Positions 1 through 6,541 of a DNA stretch of 9,851 nucleotides are shown one piece after another; the first letter of the stretch is position 1; every line of letters starts with the position of its first letter. The stretch covers positions 1 through 9,851 of the forward strand of contig JBKPDW010000213.1 of the NCBI GenBank assembly GCA_046728115.1. Reading direction: 5' to 3'. The DNA comes from CAVSWN01 sp046728115 (GTDB taxonomy: Bacteria > Acidobacteriota > Vicinamibacteria > Vicinamibacterales > CAVVIG01). The position numbers were made by a program, and so were the translations under genes. The notes below the pieces were generated by a model. It ran no database searches. It was given only the letters and a program-made list of their open reading frames with translations, and was not told the origin of the DNA.

Positions 1-397
1 GGATGAATGTGTATGCGGGCGCCTGGAGCAGACCGCGGTAATCGAGCACCTTCACCAGATTGTCCGATGGCAATTTTGAAAGCGCTTCGAAATTGTTAGC
101 GTAGGTGTGCTCATACCACTCAGCTACCTCCACCGGGCTCCTGGTAGATTCCGGAATGGTTACGGTTCCAGGAACGAAGACACCGTCGATTACGGACCTC
201 AGATAGAAATTGTCCGCAGCGGCAATATGGCGAAGCAGTTCATTCGCTGTTTTGGCGTGAGGGTCCGGCCGATAGTCCAGATTGCGGTTCGGGACGGCCG
301 CAATCACCGACTTCGTCTTACGACTTTCGATCGTCAGGACGCCCAGCAGGACATGGTGGAGAAACAAGAGGGCTTGTTGAGCGGTCAATTCGTTCAC
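1..397 (-). CDS. DinB-like four-helix protein, C-terminus cut by the window edge
   Basis: The minus strand has an open frame of 132 codons from a GTG at 395-397 to the left edge with no stop. The GTG is preceded by GGAG with a 7-base gap, which fixes the start; there is no nearby in-frame ATG. The product begins NELTAQQALLFLHHVLLGVL and contains PNRNLDYRPDPHAKTANELL, then RHIAAADNFYLRS (residues 56-68), then EVAEWYEHTYANNFEAL (90-106). This layout, with an early helix, an 'L.YRP....T..ELL.HI...' segment and a His near residue 57, fits the DinB/DUF664 superfamily of metal-binding helical bundles (bacillithiol or mycothiol transferase-like and many uncharacterised members). The later helix with the remaining metal-ligand histidines would lie beyond the window. 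It is the last visible gene of the ArsR-led cluster, about 150 bases after the hydrolase. Substrate unknown. The family is fairly secure and the function is not. Confidence 0.72.
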   Translation of the reverse strand, partial: MNELTAQQALLFLHHVLLGVLTIESRKTKSVIAAVPNRNLDYRPDPHAKTANELLRHIAAADNFYLRSVIDGVFVPGTVTIPESTRSPVEVAEWYEHTYANNFEALSKLPSDNLVKVLDYRGLLQAPAYTFI

Positions 398-532
398 GGC
401 GGTTCTCCTTTTCCCAGTCGCGGTAGTCGCGCCGATGATGAGCACGACCTTGTACGGTACCGATGAGGAAGGCGCGGCGCCTGTGCGTCGACCGTAGGCT
501 CCCGTCGTCCGTCATAGTTTTCTTCGTTTCCG

Positions 533-1747
533 CTAATCACGTCTGCGGTTTAGCGGGAAATGAGGCGTGACGCGTACACCGCCGCGTCGAAATCGTCGAG
601 CAGCTTCGTCGCACCCGGATCGAGGTATGGCAGCATCTGCGACAAGAGCACGGCTCCGACCTGCTTCTCTCGATCGAATCCAAAAGAAGGTGTTGTAGAT
701 TCCGGCCCACGCCATCGTGCGTGCGCCGCGGCCGCTCGGGGTTGCTTTGAGGTTGAGGGCGAACCCCAGGCCAAATTTTTCGGCGTTTCCTGGAAGGACC
801 GCCCTGTCAACCGCAAATGGCGGAAGCATGCTCGGCATCGGACGGAGCATCAACTGCCCAATCTGATTCGTCCCCATCATTGCGACCGACTCAGCAGATA
901 GAATCCGCCGCTCGCCCAGTCGGCCGCCGGCCATTAACGCGCGCACCAGTTTCATGTAATCAGGTGCAGTCGAGAATAAGCCCACGCCTCCGGAGAAGAA
1001 TTCCACTACCGTTGCCGGTGGTGCCGGTTGTGCGACGAGGCTTCCGTCCTGGGCGCGCGCAAACGTGGCCACAATGCGCGACCGTTTGTCGGCCGGCACG
1101 TTGAAGAACGTGTCGGGCATCCCAAGCGGATCGAAAATCTTCTGGCGGAAATAATCCTCGAGCGATTGGCCGCTGACGCGCTCCACGAGCCGACCAAGCC
1201 AATCAGTGCTGATCCCGTATTCCCATCGGGCGCCGGGGTCGAAGACGAGCGGCGCCTTCAAGAATCCGTCGCCGCCAGCCATCAGGCTGGGGAGTTCCTT
1301 CTTCGCCACCAGCTCGAACAGGTCCTTGTTGAGAAACTCGTAACCAAATCCTGACGTGTGCGTCAGGAGATGGCGGACCCTGATTGGCGTTTTCGGTGGA
1401 CGCAACGTTTCGCCGTCCCGCACGCGCACTCCCGCGAGCTCGGGAAGGTAGGTAGCCGCGGGTTCATCGAGCTTGACGCGGCCCGCTTCGACGAGCTGCA
1501 TGACGGCGACAGAGGTTACGGGTTTGGTCATCGACGCGATCGCGAAGATGGCGTCCTTGTCCGCACCGACCGCCTGTTCGTAGACGATGCCGCGCGAGTC
1601 CGCCACCAGAGCAACAACCAGCGGTACGCGCTTCTGGTCCACCGCGGTGCGGAGCAGCGTGTCGATCTCAGGCGCGCGCCGTTGCGCCGCGCCAGGTATA
1701 GACACGACAATCGTCAATACCGTGGCGAGGAGAACGATCCTCTTCAT
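533..1747 (-). CDS. Secreted serine beta-lactamase-family hydrolase (class C/EstB-like), frameshifted near the 3' end
   Basis: The protein starts with a typical signal peptide (MKR, hydrophobic residues 4-19, GAAQ cleavage region near 21-22), so it should be exported. The serine-hydrolase core follows: SMTK at 72-75 (SxxK nucleophile and general base), the conserved LLTHTSGFGY block (127-136), the Tyr motif WEYGIS with Y177, FSGGVGLFSTAPDY (251-264), and WAG at 347-349 in place of the KTG/HxG motif. This is the beta-lactamase/transpeptidase-like family of esterases and peptidases; actual beta-lactam resistance is not implied. The ATG at 1747 has AGGAA about 7 bases upstream. As read, the frame runs 404 residues and ends at 533, but after I357 the family-like tail (DREKQVGAVLLSQMLPYLDP...) is in the next frame and stops at 550. 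Removing one base, G676 on the plus strand, restores a 398-residue protein. The gene lies 67 bases after the SRPBCC gene and is probably cotranscribed. Confidence 0.88.
   Translation of the reverse strand: MKRIVLLATVLTIVVSIPGAAQRRAPEIDTLLRTAVDQKRVPLVVALVADSRGIVYEQAVGADKDAIFAIASMTKPVTSVAVMQLVEAGRVKLDEPAATYLPELAGVRVRDGETLRPPKTPIRVRHLLTHTSGFGYEFLNKDLFELVAKKELPSLMAGGDGFLKAPLVFDPGARWEYGISTDWLGRLVERVSGQSLEDYFRQKIFDPLGMPDTFFNVPADKRSRIVATFARAQDGSLVAQPAPPATVVEFFSGGVGLFSTAPDYMKLVRALMAGGRLGERRILSAESVAMMGTNQIGQLMLRPMPSMLPPFAVDRAVLPGNAEKFGLGFALNLKATPSGRGARTMAWAGIYNTFFWIRSREAGRSRALVADAAIPRSGCDEAARRFRRGGVRVTPHFPLNRRRD
676..676 (-). other. Site of a probable one-base insertion (frameshift) in the hydrolase gene
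   Basis: On the minus strand the gene reads TGG ATT C GAT CGA GAG AAG CAG. With the extra C (plus-strand G676) the frame gives WIRSREAGRSR. Without it the frame gives WIDREKQVGAVLLSQ, which matches the FWID-type strand ending this family's catalytic core. The surrounding CGATCGA palindrome is not a long homopolymer. The cause could be a real mutation or an assembly or sequencing error; the sequence alone cannot tell. Confidence 0.7.
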
Positions 1748-1814
1748 GACGGGTTCCTGTGCGGATTGAATAATGGCCCTGACTGATACGCGCTTCGCGC
1801 CAGACGCCTCCGAC

Positions 1815-2273
1815 TCACGCGCGAGCGCTGCTTTCCGCGGTCTCGCGAATACGCTCCAACTTCAGCGTCCAGCCGGTCGCGAGACCGGTCCGGTGCTCCT
1901 CCGAGATCAGTCCCATCGCCGTGTGCCTGAACGTGATGAGCGTGCCACCGTCGACTGGTGTCAACCGATACTGAATATTCGAGACCACGGGGTATGACAT
2001 GAACATCGGTCCCATGATCTCGAGAAGTGCGGGTCGCTTGATGGCCTGCACATGTCCCCAGAGATGGCCGTCGTCGTCACCCAGATCGCGATACCACCGT
2101 CCACCGGGCTTCGCCTCAATCGTCATCGGCATCGGCGTCCCGTTGCGGTCCGCACTGTGCGGCCCCATCTCCTCGAGTACCGCAGCGAACGTCGCTTCAA
2201 GCGGGGCCTTGACCTGGATCTCTTGCGTGATATTCAACGTCAGTTCGTCGAGGGTTGAAGCGGTGGTCGCCAT
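1815..2273 (-). CDS. SRPBCC / AHSA1 (Hsp90 ATPase activator homolog 1-like) domain protein
   Basis: This 152-residue cytoplasmic protein has no signal peptide or membrane segment. It shows the helix-grip layout of the AHSA1/START-like family: first strand and helix in EIQVKAPLEATFAAVLEEMG (18-37), a Gly-rich turn PGGRWYRDLG (56-65), WGHVQAIKRPALLEIMGPM (72-90), paired strands in the C-terminal half (SNIQYRLTPVDGGTLITFRH, 98-117), and the closing helix with GWTLKLERI (134-142). Such proteins bind hydrophobic ligands in a cavity; only some activate Hsp90, so the name is a family label. The ATG at 2273 has a strong AGGAGG Shine-Dalgarno a few bases upstream. It lies about 63 bases after the ArsR stop; the ArsR-SRPBCC pairing is common in bacteria and supports coregulation. 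The ligand cannot be read from the sequence. Confidence 0.88.
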   Translation of the reverse strand: MATTASTLDELTLNITQEIQVKAPLEATFAAVLEEMGPHSADRNGTPMPMTIEAKPGGRWYRDLGDDDGHLWGHVQAIKRPALLEIMGPMFMSYPVVSNIQYRLTPVDGGTLITFRHTAMGLISEEHRTGLATGWTLKLERIRETAESSARA

Positions 2274-2295
2274 GTCTCCTCCTTCGTTCCTGTGC

Positions 2296-2311
2296 TTGAG
2301 AGCTATCTCAA
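2296..2311. repeat. Short inverted repeat in the ArsR-SRPBCC gap
   Basis: TTGAGA, four bases, TCTCAA: perfect 6-bp arms in the 63-base gap between the two genes, about 25 bases before the SRPBCC start. It could be a weak mRNA hairpin tuning the second gene or chance. It does not resemble the CATATTCCT operator. Confidence 0.3.
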
Positions 2312-2336
2312 ACGGACCTCTCAGGTGATGCAGTCT

Positions 2337-2699
2337 CTAAGGCTTCCGAAACCGAATGCCCTCTTGTCGCGCAGGGGGCTGACTTGATTCGGCCCGTTCC
2401 TTGATTCGACGGAGCTGCTCACTCCAGAAGCGTTCGAATCTGCCGGCCCACTCGTACAGGGGCTTAATGGCCTGCGCGTTGGTGCGATACCAGACCTGCC
2501 GACCGTCGCGCCGGGCGTTTACGAGACCGACCTCGCGAAGGACTCGAAGATGCTTCGAGATGGACGGCTGCGCCAGTCCAAGCACACTGACGACGTCATT
2601 GACCGAGCGCTCTTCCCGGGCCAAGAGATCGAGGATGGCGCGCCGTTGCGGTTCGGCGATGGCGTTGAACACGTCGGAGGTCGTTGCGGCCCGCGGCAC
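2337..2699 (-). CDS. ArsR/SmtB-family winged-helix transcriptional regulator
   Basis: The product is a compact DNA-binding repressor of about 120 residues. Visible in order are an N-terminal helix (DVFNAIAEPQRRAILDLL), the helix-turn-helix with recognition helix LAQPSISKHLRVLREVGLV (about residues 43-60), the beta-wing ARRDGRQVWYR, and a C-terminal helix KPLYEWAGRFERFWSEQL. There are no Cys pairs of the metal-sensing subgroups, so it belongs to the non-metal ArsR group often found beside AHSA1/SRPBCC genes. Start choice: TTG (2703-2705), GTG (2700-2702) and GTG (2697-2699) are in frame. The upstream promoter predicts transcription beginning around 2697-2700, so I take the GTG at 2699. The TTG start would add two residues but lies too close to the -10 element. 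An ATG at 2708-2710 is out of frame. It heads the minus-strand cluster and probably represses its own promoter. Confidence 0.9.
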   Translation of the reverse strand: MPRAATTSDVFNAIAEPQRRAILDLLAREERSVNDVVSVLGLAQPSISKHLRVLREVGLVNARRDGRQVWYRTNAQAIKPLYEWAGRFERFWSEQLRRIKERAESSQPPARQEGIRFRKP

Positions 2700-2705
2700 C
2701 ACCAA

Positions 2706-2733
2706 ATCATATTCCTGTGTAGGAATATGTCAA
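2706..2733 (-). promoter_or_regulatory. Promoter of the ArsR cluster
   Basis: On the minus strand a perfect -35 hexamer TTGACA (2733-2728) is followed after 16 bases by TATGAT (2711-2706), one mismatch from TATAAT. This is the best promoter-like match I found by eye in the window. The predicted start of transcription, 6-8 bases past the -10, falls at about 2697-2700, on the GTG codons of the regulator gene, which predicts a leaderless or nearly leaderless mRNA. Confidence 0.72.
2708..2729. promoter_or_regulatory. Putative ArsR operator: perfect inverted repeat between -35 and -10
   Basis: CATATTCCT and its exact reverse complement AGGAATATG are separated by four bases (GTGT), giving 9-bp arms with no mismatch. 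The repeat fills the spacer of the ArsR promoter and overlaps one base or more of both hexamers, so a bound dimer would block RNA polymerase. Size and placement fit a winged-helix dimer site. The AGGAAT in the right arm looks like a Shine-Dalgarno but would lie upstream of the predicted transcript. Confidence 0.72.
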
Positions 2734-2746
2734 CATCTCATTGGTT

Positions 2747-3031
2747 TCACGAACTCATCCGCACGGACCCGGCCCCGCTCAGCACGTGATAGGTCAGCGC
2801 CGGCAGCAGGTCGCGCAGCGGCACCCGCGGCTTGCGGCCGCGCCGGTGCGGAAGTGCGGGCACATCCCAGTTGGCGACCAGTCGATTCCAGGCTCCGAGA
2901 AATCCGGCCGGGACCTGAGCGTGGGTGAGCGCATCGAGCGCGGGAGTGGCCCCACGTGTTCGCGATCGGGAATGTCTCGCCATTCCCAGCGAAGTACCGA
3001 TTTGCCGCAAGAAGTACAAGGGGATTCTCAC
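2747..3031 (-). pseudogene. 5' remnant of an IS4-like transposase
   Basis: The minus-strand frame reads PLYFLRQIGTSLGMARHSRS, then TRGATPALDALTHAQVPAGF, then HRRGRKPRVPLRDLLPALTY followed by HVLSGAG. The 'RRGRKP.VPL..LLPALTYH....GAG' segment resembles the N-terminal region of IS4-type DDE transposases, which normally run to several hundred residues. Here similarity stops at GAGS and the frame ends at 2747, so the whole DDE catalytic domain is missing. A neighbouring frame continues DEFVKPM to a stop at 2730, so a frameshift may come before the deletion point. The frame opens upstream at a stop near 3055, with a GTG at 3029-3031. It reads toward, and ends about 14 bases before, the -35 box of the ArsR promoter. 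No terminal inverted repeats were recognised. The family call is from memory of the motif, not from a search. Confidence 0.5.
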
Positions 3032-3135
3032 GTCGCGAATTTCCGAAAGGCATTATGCCTAAGGGGGAACTGGCTGCCGTTGACCCAGCGGACAGTTGGC
3101 ATACGGCGGGCCTGAACGTTCCCTGTCCCGGTCAG

Positions 3136-3227
3136 GTGGTGGGCGCACCTGGTGGGCGCACCTCGAGTTCAGCCGCATAAACATTACGCCAACTATCCGC
3201 CGCAAAAAGATCGAGGAATGGTGCGAG
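3136..3227 (+). repeat. 92-bp direct repeat, copy A
   Basis: This copy matches 6270-6361 without gaps at 78 of 92 positions by hand count (about 85%), and the first 26 bases are identical. The left part is two exact tandem 13-bp units, GGTGGGCGCACCT (3138-3150 and 3151-3163), each able to fold as GGTG/CACC. In either plausible reading frame the differences fall in all three codon positions and often change the amino acid, so the similarity looks non-coding. It lies about 280 bases upstream of permease 1. Its nature is unknown: an old mobile-element end, an interspersed repeat, or a regulatory duplication. Confidence 0.85.
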
Positions 3228-3420
3228 CTGAGCGCCAGTGGACCGTTGTTCGAAGGTCTCAGTAGCTTTGGGTGCGCGCGGTCTGCTCCCAGCCGTCGAA
3301 GGGCCGGGTGGCATCGCCAGCTCCAGCTGCGGCGAAGCGTCCCAGGAATCGACACCCACGAAGCCGTGGGCCGGAGATCCTCCGAGATCCACGACCGCAT
3401 CCTGCGCCATTTGTACGACT

Positions 3421-3444
3421 GACTGACGGAGCCGGTCGTCAGTC
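3421..3444. repeat. 8-bp-arm inverted repeat upstream of permease 1
   Basis: GACTGACG and CGTCAGTC are exact reverse complements separated by eight bases. The site is about 65 bases before the permease start. No T-tract follows on either strand, so an operator is somewhat more likely than a terminator, but chance cannot be excluded. Confidence 0.4.
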
Positions 3445-3507
3445 CTGATTCGTCGCCAACGGTACGGCTGGTCGCACCGTCTAACGTGGCGGCTTCTAGA
3501 AGTGCAC

Positions 3508-5901
3508 ATGAACGCCTTCAGGATTGCACTGCGTTCGCTGGCTCGCCGGCCGGCATTCACTCTGACCGTCGCGGTGACGCTCGCGTTGGGCATCAGCGTC
3601 ACGACGACGATGTTTTCTGTCGTCGATACGGTCCTGGTCAAGCCTTTGCCGTTCCCCGACGGAAGCCGGCTCGTCACGGTGATGGAGGCCAACCCGGCGA
3701 AACACCAGACGACCAGCCTGGTCGCGCCGGGGCGGCTTGAGGACTGGAATCGCGAGAATCGCGCATTTGTGGCACTGTCCGGCGTCTATACGGAGAACGT
3801 GACGGACACGAGCGGCGACGAACCCGAGCGGTTGGCTGGCCGCCGCGTCGCGCCGCGGTACTTCGACGTGTATGGCATGCAGCCGCTTGTGGGCCGAACA
3901 TTTTCGCGGGATGAGGAGCGCTTCGGCGGGCCCCGCGCGGCCGTCATCAGTGAGGGCTTGTGGGCGCGCCGGTACGGACGGGCAGTCGACATAGTCGGAC
4001 GGGAACTCGTGCTCGGCAGCGCGGCCTACACCGTTATCGGCGTCATGCCGAAGGTGTTCACGAGCGCGCCGATCGACGTCTGGCTGCCGGCCCAGACGCC
4101 ACCTGGCCTGCTGCGCGTGCGAGAGGCCCGGTTCTTGAGCGGCGTCGGCCGAATGAAACCTGGCCTGACGATCGCTCAGGCGACGGCCGACCTGGTGCGC
4201 GTGCAGCAGTCGCTCGGTGAGCGGTTTTCGGCGTCCGACAAAGGATGGTCGGTCTCCGTGTGGGACATGAAAGAAGGGGGCGTCGGAGGCGTCGGGGGCG
4301 TCGGGATGTACCGCCAGGCGCTCTGGTTGGTCTTCGCCGCAGTCGCGCTGCTGCTGGCGATTGCCATTGCCAACATCGCTGGCCTGATGCTGGTGGAATT
4401 GCATCGGCGGGCGCGCGAACTCGCAATCCGACAGGCCATCGGCGGATCCCGCGCGCAGGTCGTGACGGCGGTGATGCGCGAAGTGGCGCTGATCGCCAGT
4501 GCGGGGCTGGTGGCCGGCGCCGCGGCGTCAGCGTGGCTCGGGCGAATCTTTGCGGCCACGTTTGCGACCGTGCCGCGGATGAACGAGCTCGCACTCGACT
4601 GGCGGGCGCTCGCCTTCACCGGAATCGCCGTCGGCGCCGCCGTGCTCGTGTTCGGCCTCTGGCCAGCGCTCCATGCCACGCGACGCGAACTCGCGCCCCT
4701 GATCGCCCAAGCGGGTTCGCGTGTCTCGGCCGGGGGGCATCGATTGCAGCAGGGGTTGGTGGTCGGGCAGATCGCACTCGGGATTCTTCTGGCCGCGTCG
4801 GCAGGATTGATGCTGCGCAGCTACTATAGCCTCACGCATGTGGAGGCCGGCTTCAGTACGGACCGCACCGTCACATTTCACGTCGGGGCCGCGTGGGATG
4901 AAGATCGGAACCGCGTGGGCGATTTGCAGGAGCAGCTGGTCTCATCACTGCAGCAACGCCCCGAGGTCGTTGACGCCGGACTGACGAACTTCCTGCCGGC
5001 GACGGGCGCGACGTTGCGATACCAAGTGACGCTCGAGGGTCTCGCCACGGCGGACGACAACGGGAGAATCACCGTCGGCGACCGAACCGTGAGTGCCGGT
5101 TACCTGCGCGCCCTCTCGGTGCCGCTCATCGCAGGCTCGTGGTGCCCGCCCCTGCGTCGAGACTTCAAGGCGCCATTGAGAGCGATGGTAAACCGGGCGT
5201 TCGCCGATCGGTACGGGCCGGATCTCATCGGCCGGCATTTCACGTTCGACCAGATGCCCGGCAGCCACGAGATCGTCGGCGTCGTCGGCGATGTGATCGA
5301 GGACGGCGCCCGTGCGGCGCCGGCCCCCTATGTTTATCTCTGCGCGACGGCTGGAGCCTGGCCCGATCCGGAATATGTCGTGCGGACCCGGGGCGACGCC
5401 CGCGCACTGATGGCCGCCGTTCGTGAAATTGTCCGCCGCCTCGATTCGAATCGCGCAGTGTTCGGCGTACAGCCGGTCGACGCGCTCATCGCGGCCAGCT
5501 TCGAGCAGCCGCGGCTCAACGCGCGCATGCTCTCGTTGTTTGCCGCGGCGGCCATCGTGCTGGCATCGCTGGGTCTCTATAGCCTGTTGATGTTGCTCGT
5601 GTCTGAGCGGACCCGCGAACTCGGCGTGCGCATGGCGCTCGGCGCGGCCCCCGCGCAGGTGCTAGGCCTGGTCGCCGCCGGCGCGGGCCGGTTAGTGGCG
5701 ACCGGGATTGCGCTGGGACTGGTGCTCACGTTCGCCGGCACTCGTGTGCTCACCGCAGTGCTCTTTGGCGTGAGTCCGCTGGACACGGCGACGCTGGCGT
5801 TTGCCGTCGCGGGATTTGGCGCGGTCGCCTGTGCGGTGGCGGCCATTCCCGCCGTACGGGCCGCGAGAATCGATCCGATCGGGGCCATCCGAGCCGACTA
5901 A
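3508..5901 (+). CDS. ADOP-type orphan ABC transporter permease 1 (MacB/FtsX-like)
   Basis: This is an inner-membrane protein of 797 residues. It has the duplicated MacB/FtsX architecture: an N-terminal membrane helix (about 16-40) after FRIALRSLARRPAFT, a periplasmic MacB-like domain (to about 255), helices near 271-296, 323-347 and 367-388 (first FtsX unit), then helix 416-436, a second periplasmic domain with IVGVVGDVIEDG, and helices near 674-698, 727-745 and 760-783 (second FtsX unit). Cytoplasmic coupling motifs RARELAIRQAIGGSRAQVV and RTRELGVRMALGAAPAQVL follow the second and sixth helices. MacB relatives use ATP hydrolysis to drive periplasmic export rather than substrate passage through the membrane. 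No ATPase or membrane-fusion protein is adjacent. Start: ATG 3508 has AGAAG five bases upstream; GTG 3502 overlaps that site and is less likely. Residues 257-266 are a Gly/Gly/Val repeat. Substrate unknown. Confidence 0.93.
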   Translation: MNAFRIALRSLARRPAFTLTVAVTLALGISVTTTMFSVVDTVLVKPLPFPDGSRLVTVMEANPAKHQTTSLVAPGRLEDWNRENRAFVALSGVYTENVTDTSGDEPERLAGRRVAPRYFDVYGMQPLVGRTFSRDEERFGGPRAAVISEGLWARRYGRAVDIVGRELVLGSAAYTVIGVMPKVFTSAPIDVWLPAQTPPGLLRVREARFLSGVGRMKPGLTIAQATADLVRVQQSLGERFSASDKGWSVSVWDMKEGGVGGVGGVGMYRQALWLVFAAVALLLAIAIANIAGLMLVELHRRARELAIRQAIGGSRAQVVTAVMREVALIASAGLVAGAAASAWLGRIFAATFATVPRMNELALDWRALAFTGIAVGAAVLVFGLWPALHATRRELAPLIAQAGSRVSAGGHRLQQGLVVGQIALGILLAASAGLMLRSYYSLTHVEAGFSTDRTVTFHVGAAWDEDRNRVGDLQEQLVSSLQQRPEVVDAGLTNFLPATGATLRYQVTLEGLATADDNGRITVGDRTVSAGYLRALSVPLIAGSWCPPLRRDFKAPLRAMVNRAFADRYGPDLIGRHFTFDQMPGSHEIVGVVGDVIEDGARAAPAPYVYLCATAGAWPDPEYVVRTRGDARALMAAVREIVRRLDSNRAVFGVQPVDALIAASFEQPRLNARMLSLFAAAAIVLASLGLYSLLMLLVSERTRELGVRMALGAAPAQVLGLVAAGAGRLVATGIALGLVLTFAGTRVLTAVLFGVSPLDTATLAFAVAGFGAVACAVAAIPAVRAARIDPIGAIRAD
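4276..4302 (+). repeat. Three tandem 9-bp units coding Gly-Gly-Val in permease 1
   Basis: GGGGGCGTC, GGAGGCGTC and GGGGGCGTC follow one another in frame, differing at one base, and are followed by a further Gly codon. They encode GGVGGVGGVG between the first periplasmic domain and the second membrane helix. This is a likely replication-slippage site that lengthens a flexible linker. Confidence 0.85.
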
Positions 5902-5954
5902 GCAGGTTCGTCAATCCGATAGGTCACGCTCCGGTTTAGGTCCGCCGTTCAACT

Positions 5955-5974
5955 GCCTCCGTCGACAAGGAGGC
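5955..5974 (+). terminator. Weak hairpin after permease 1, possible terminator
   Basis: GCCTCC, eight bases, GGAGGC form perfect 6-bp GC-rich arms about 55 bases past the permease 1 stop. No T-tract follows, so as an intrinsic terminator it is weak. Confidence 0.25.
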
Positions 5975-6269
5975 CGTCACTGTGCATCAATGAAGGTGGC
6001 GGACCGCAGCTCTTCCCATAGCGCTCAGTTCAAGCACGGCTGACACCTGAGCGGCTCCATGTGCGACCCCGGATGTCCGCGCGTTCGCGATCAGGTTTGG
6101 GATCGTGCGATTGACGACGGTAAGTTGGTTGTCGGTGTGAGAGCGAATGCTGGTGAGCTGCACCGGAATCGAACCCATCCCGACCGATACCTGGTGCCAT
6201 TTCTGTCCTCGAATCAGTCCCGACCGCTCACCGCTGGTCCGACCGCCGAGCTCCTCTATATCCGGCTGA

Positions 6270-6361
6270 GTGGTGGGCGCACCTGGTGGGCGCACTTCGA
6301 GTTCACCCCCGTAAACACGACGCCGACTATCCTCCGCAAGAAGTCCGAGGATTTGCGCGAG
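6270..6361 (+). repeat. 92-bp direct repeat, copy B
   Basis: This is the partner of 3136-3227, in the same orientation, 3,134 bp to the right. Here the second 13-bp tandem unit carries one change (GGTGGGCGCACTT). It lies about 370 bases after permease 1 and about 180 bases beyond the stop of permease 2. Together the copies bracket permease 1. The 14 differences between them mean the duplication is old or that two members of a diverged repeat family landed here. Confidence 0.85.
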
Positions 6362-6541
6362 GCGCGCCACATTGCTGAACGCTACGGCGTACCCAGGGGT
6401 TTTAGACTGTTGACCCCAACCATTCGCCATTCGCCAGTTGGAACCGCGTAGGGAGGTGGTTGCAGCAAGTCGAGAGCCTCAGGCGAGCTTCATAGGCTCC
6501 GTCGCCCGGAATTGACCTCGTCAAGTCTCGTTCAGCTCAGG

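Larger units (their letters stand above)
3032..3507. other. Stretch without a convincing gene, upstream of permease 1
   Basis: Open frames exist here on both strands, but none has a Shine-Dalgarno, a recognisable domain or a plausible start, and they overlap one another. The stretch holds repeat copy A (3136-3227), a 6-bp-arm hairpin CCCACG/CGTGGG (3355-3370) and an 8-bp-arm inverted repeat (3421-3444). I did not find a clear -35/-10 pair for permease 1. Confidence 0.6.
5902..6541. other. Non-coding gap between the convergent permeases
   Basis: This 640-base gap separates the stop codons of the two permeases. Overlapping open frames on both strands show no family signature, start signal or mutual consistency. 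It contains repeat copy B (6270-6361) and a small hairpin (5955-5974). A GGTTCGATTCC-like stretch on the minus strand near 6160-6177 resembles a tRNA T-arm, but no complete cloverleaf was found. Confidence 0.6.

Noticed and set aside
107..466. 119-codon plus-strand frame at the left edge
   Set aside because: It is antisense to the DinB-like gene, which has family-like sequence and a good ribosome site.
318..515. 65-codon minus-strand frame overlapping the DinB start
   Set aside because: It is Arg-rich and without a domain, and it is out of frame with and overlapped by the better-supported DinB-like gene.
2519..2710. ATG at 2708-2710 as the start of the regulator
   Set aside because: It is in a different frame from the ArsR helix-turn-helix, and the ATG is the end of the operator palindrome overlapping the -10 box.
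3132..3692. 186-codon open frame on the minus strand overlapping repeat A and the start of permease 1
   Set aside because: It overlaps a well-supported gene, has no ribosome site or domain, and its only shared segment with the 5987-6430 frame is the repeat, whose changes show no codon bias.
6130..6260. tRNA-like T-arm (GGTTCGATTCC) followed by a CCA on the minus strand
   Set aside because: The T-stem pairs poorly and I could find no matching acceptor 5' strand, D-arm or anticodon arm at the right distance. A tRNA scanner would settle it.
5987..6451. Overlapping frames on both strands in the gap between permeases (147 and 130 codons)
   Set aside because: There is no recognisable family, the frames are mutually exclusive, and they span the non-coding repeat copy B. 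They look like chance frames in GC-rich DNA.
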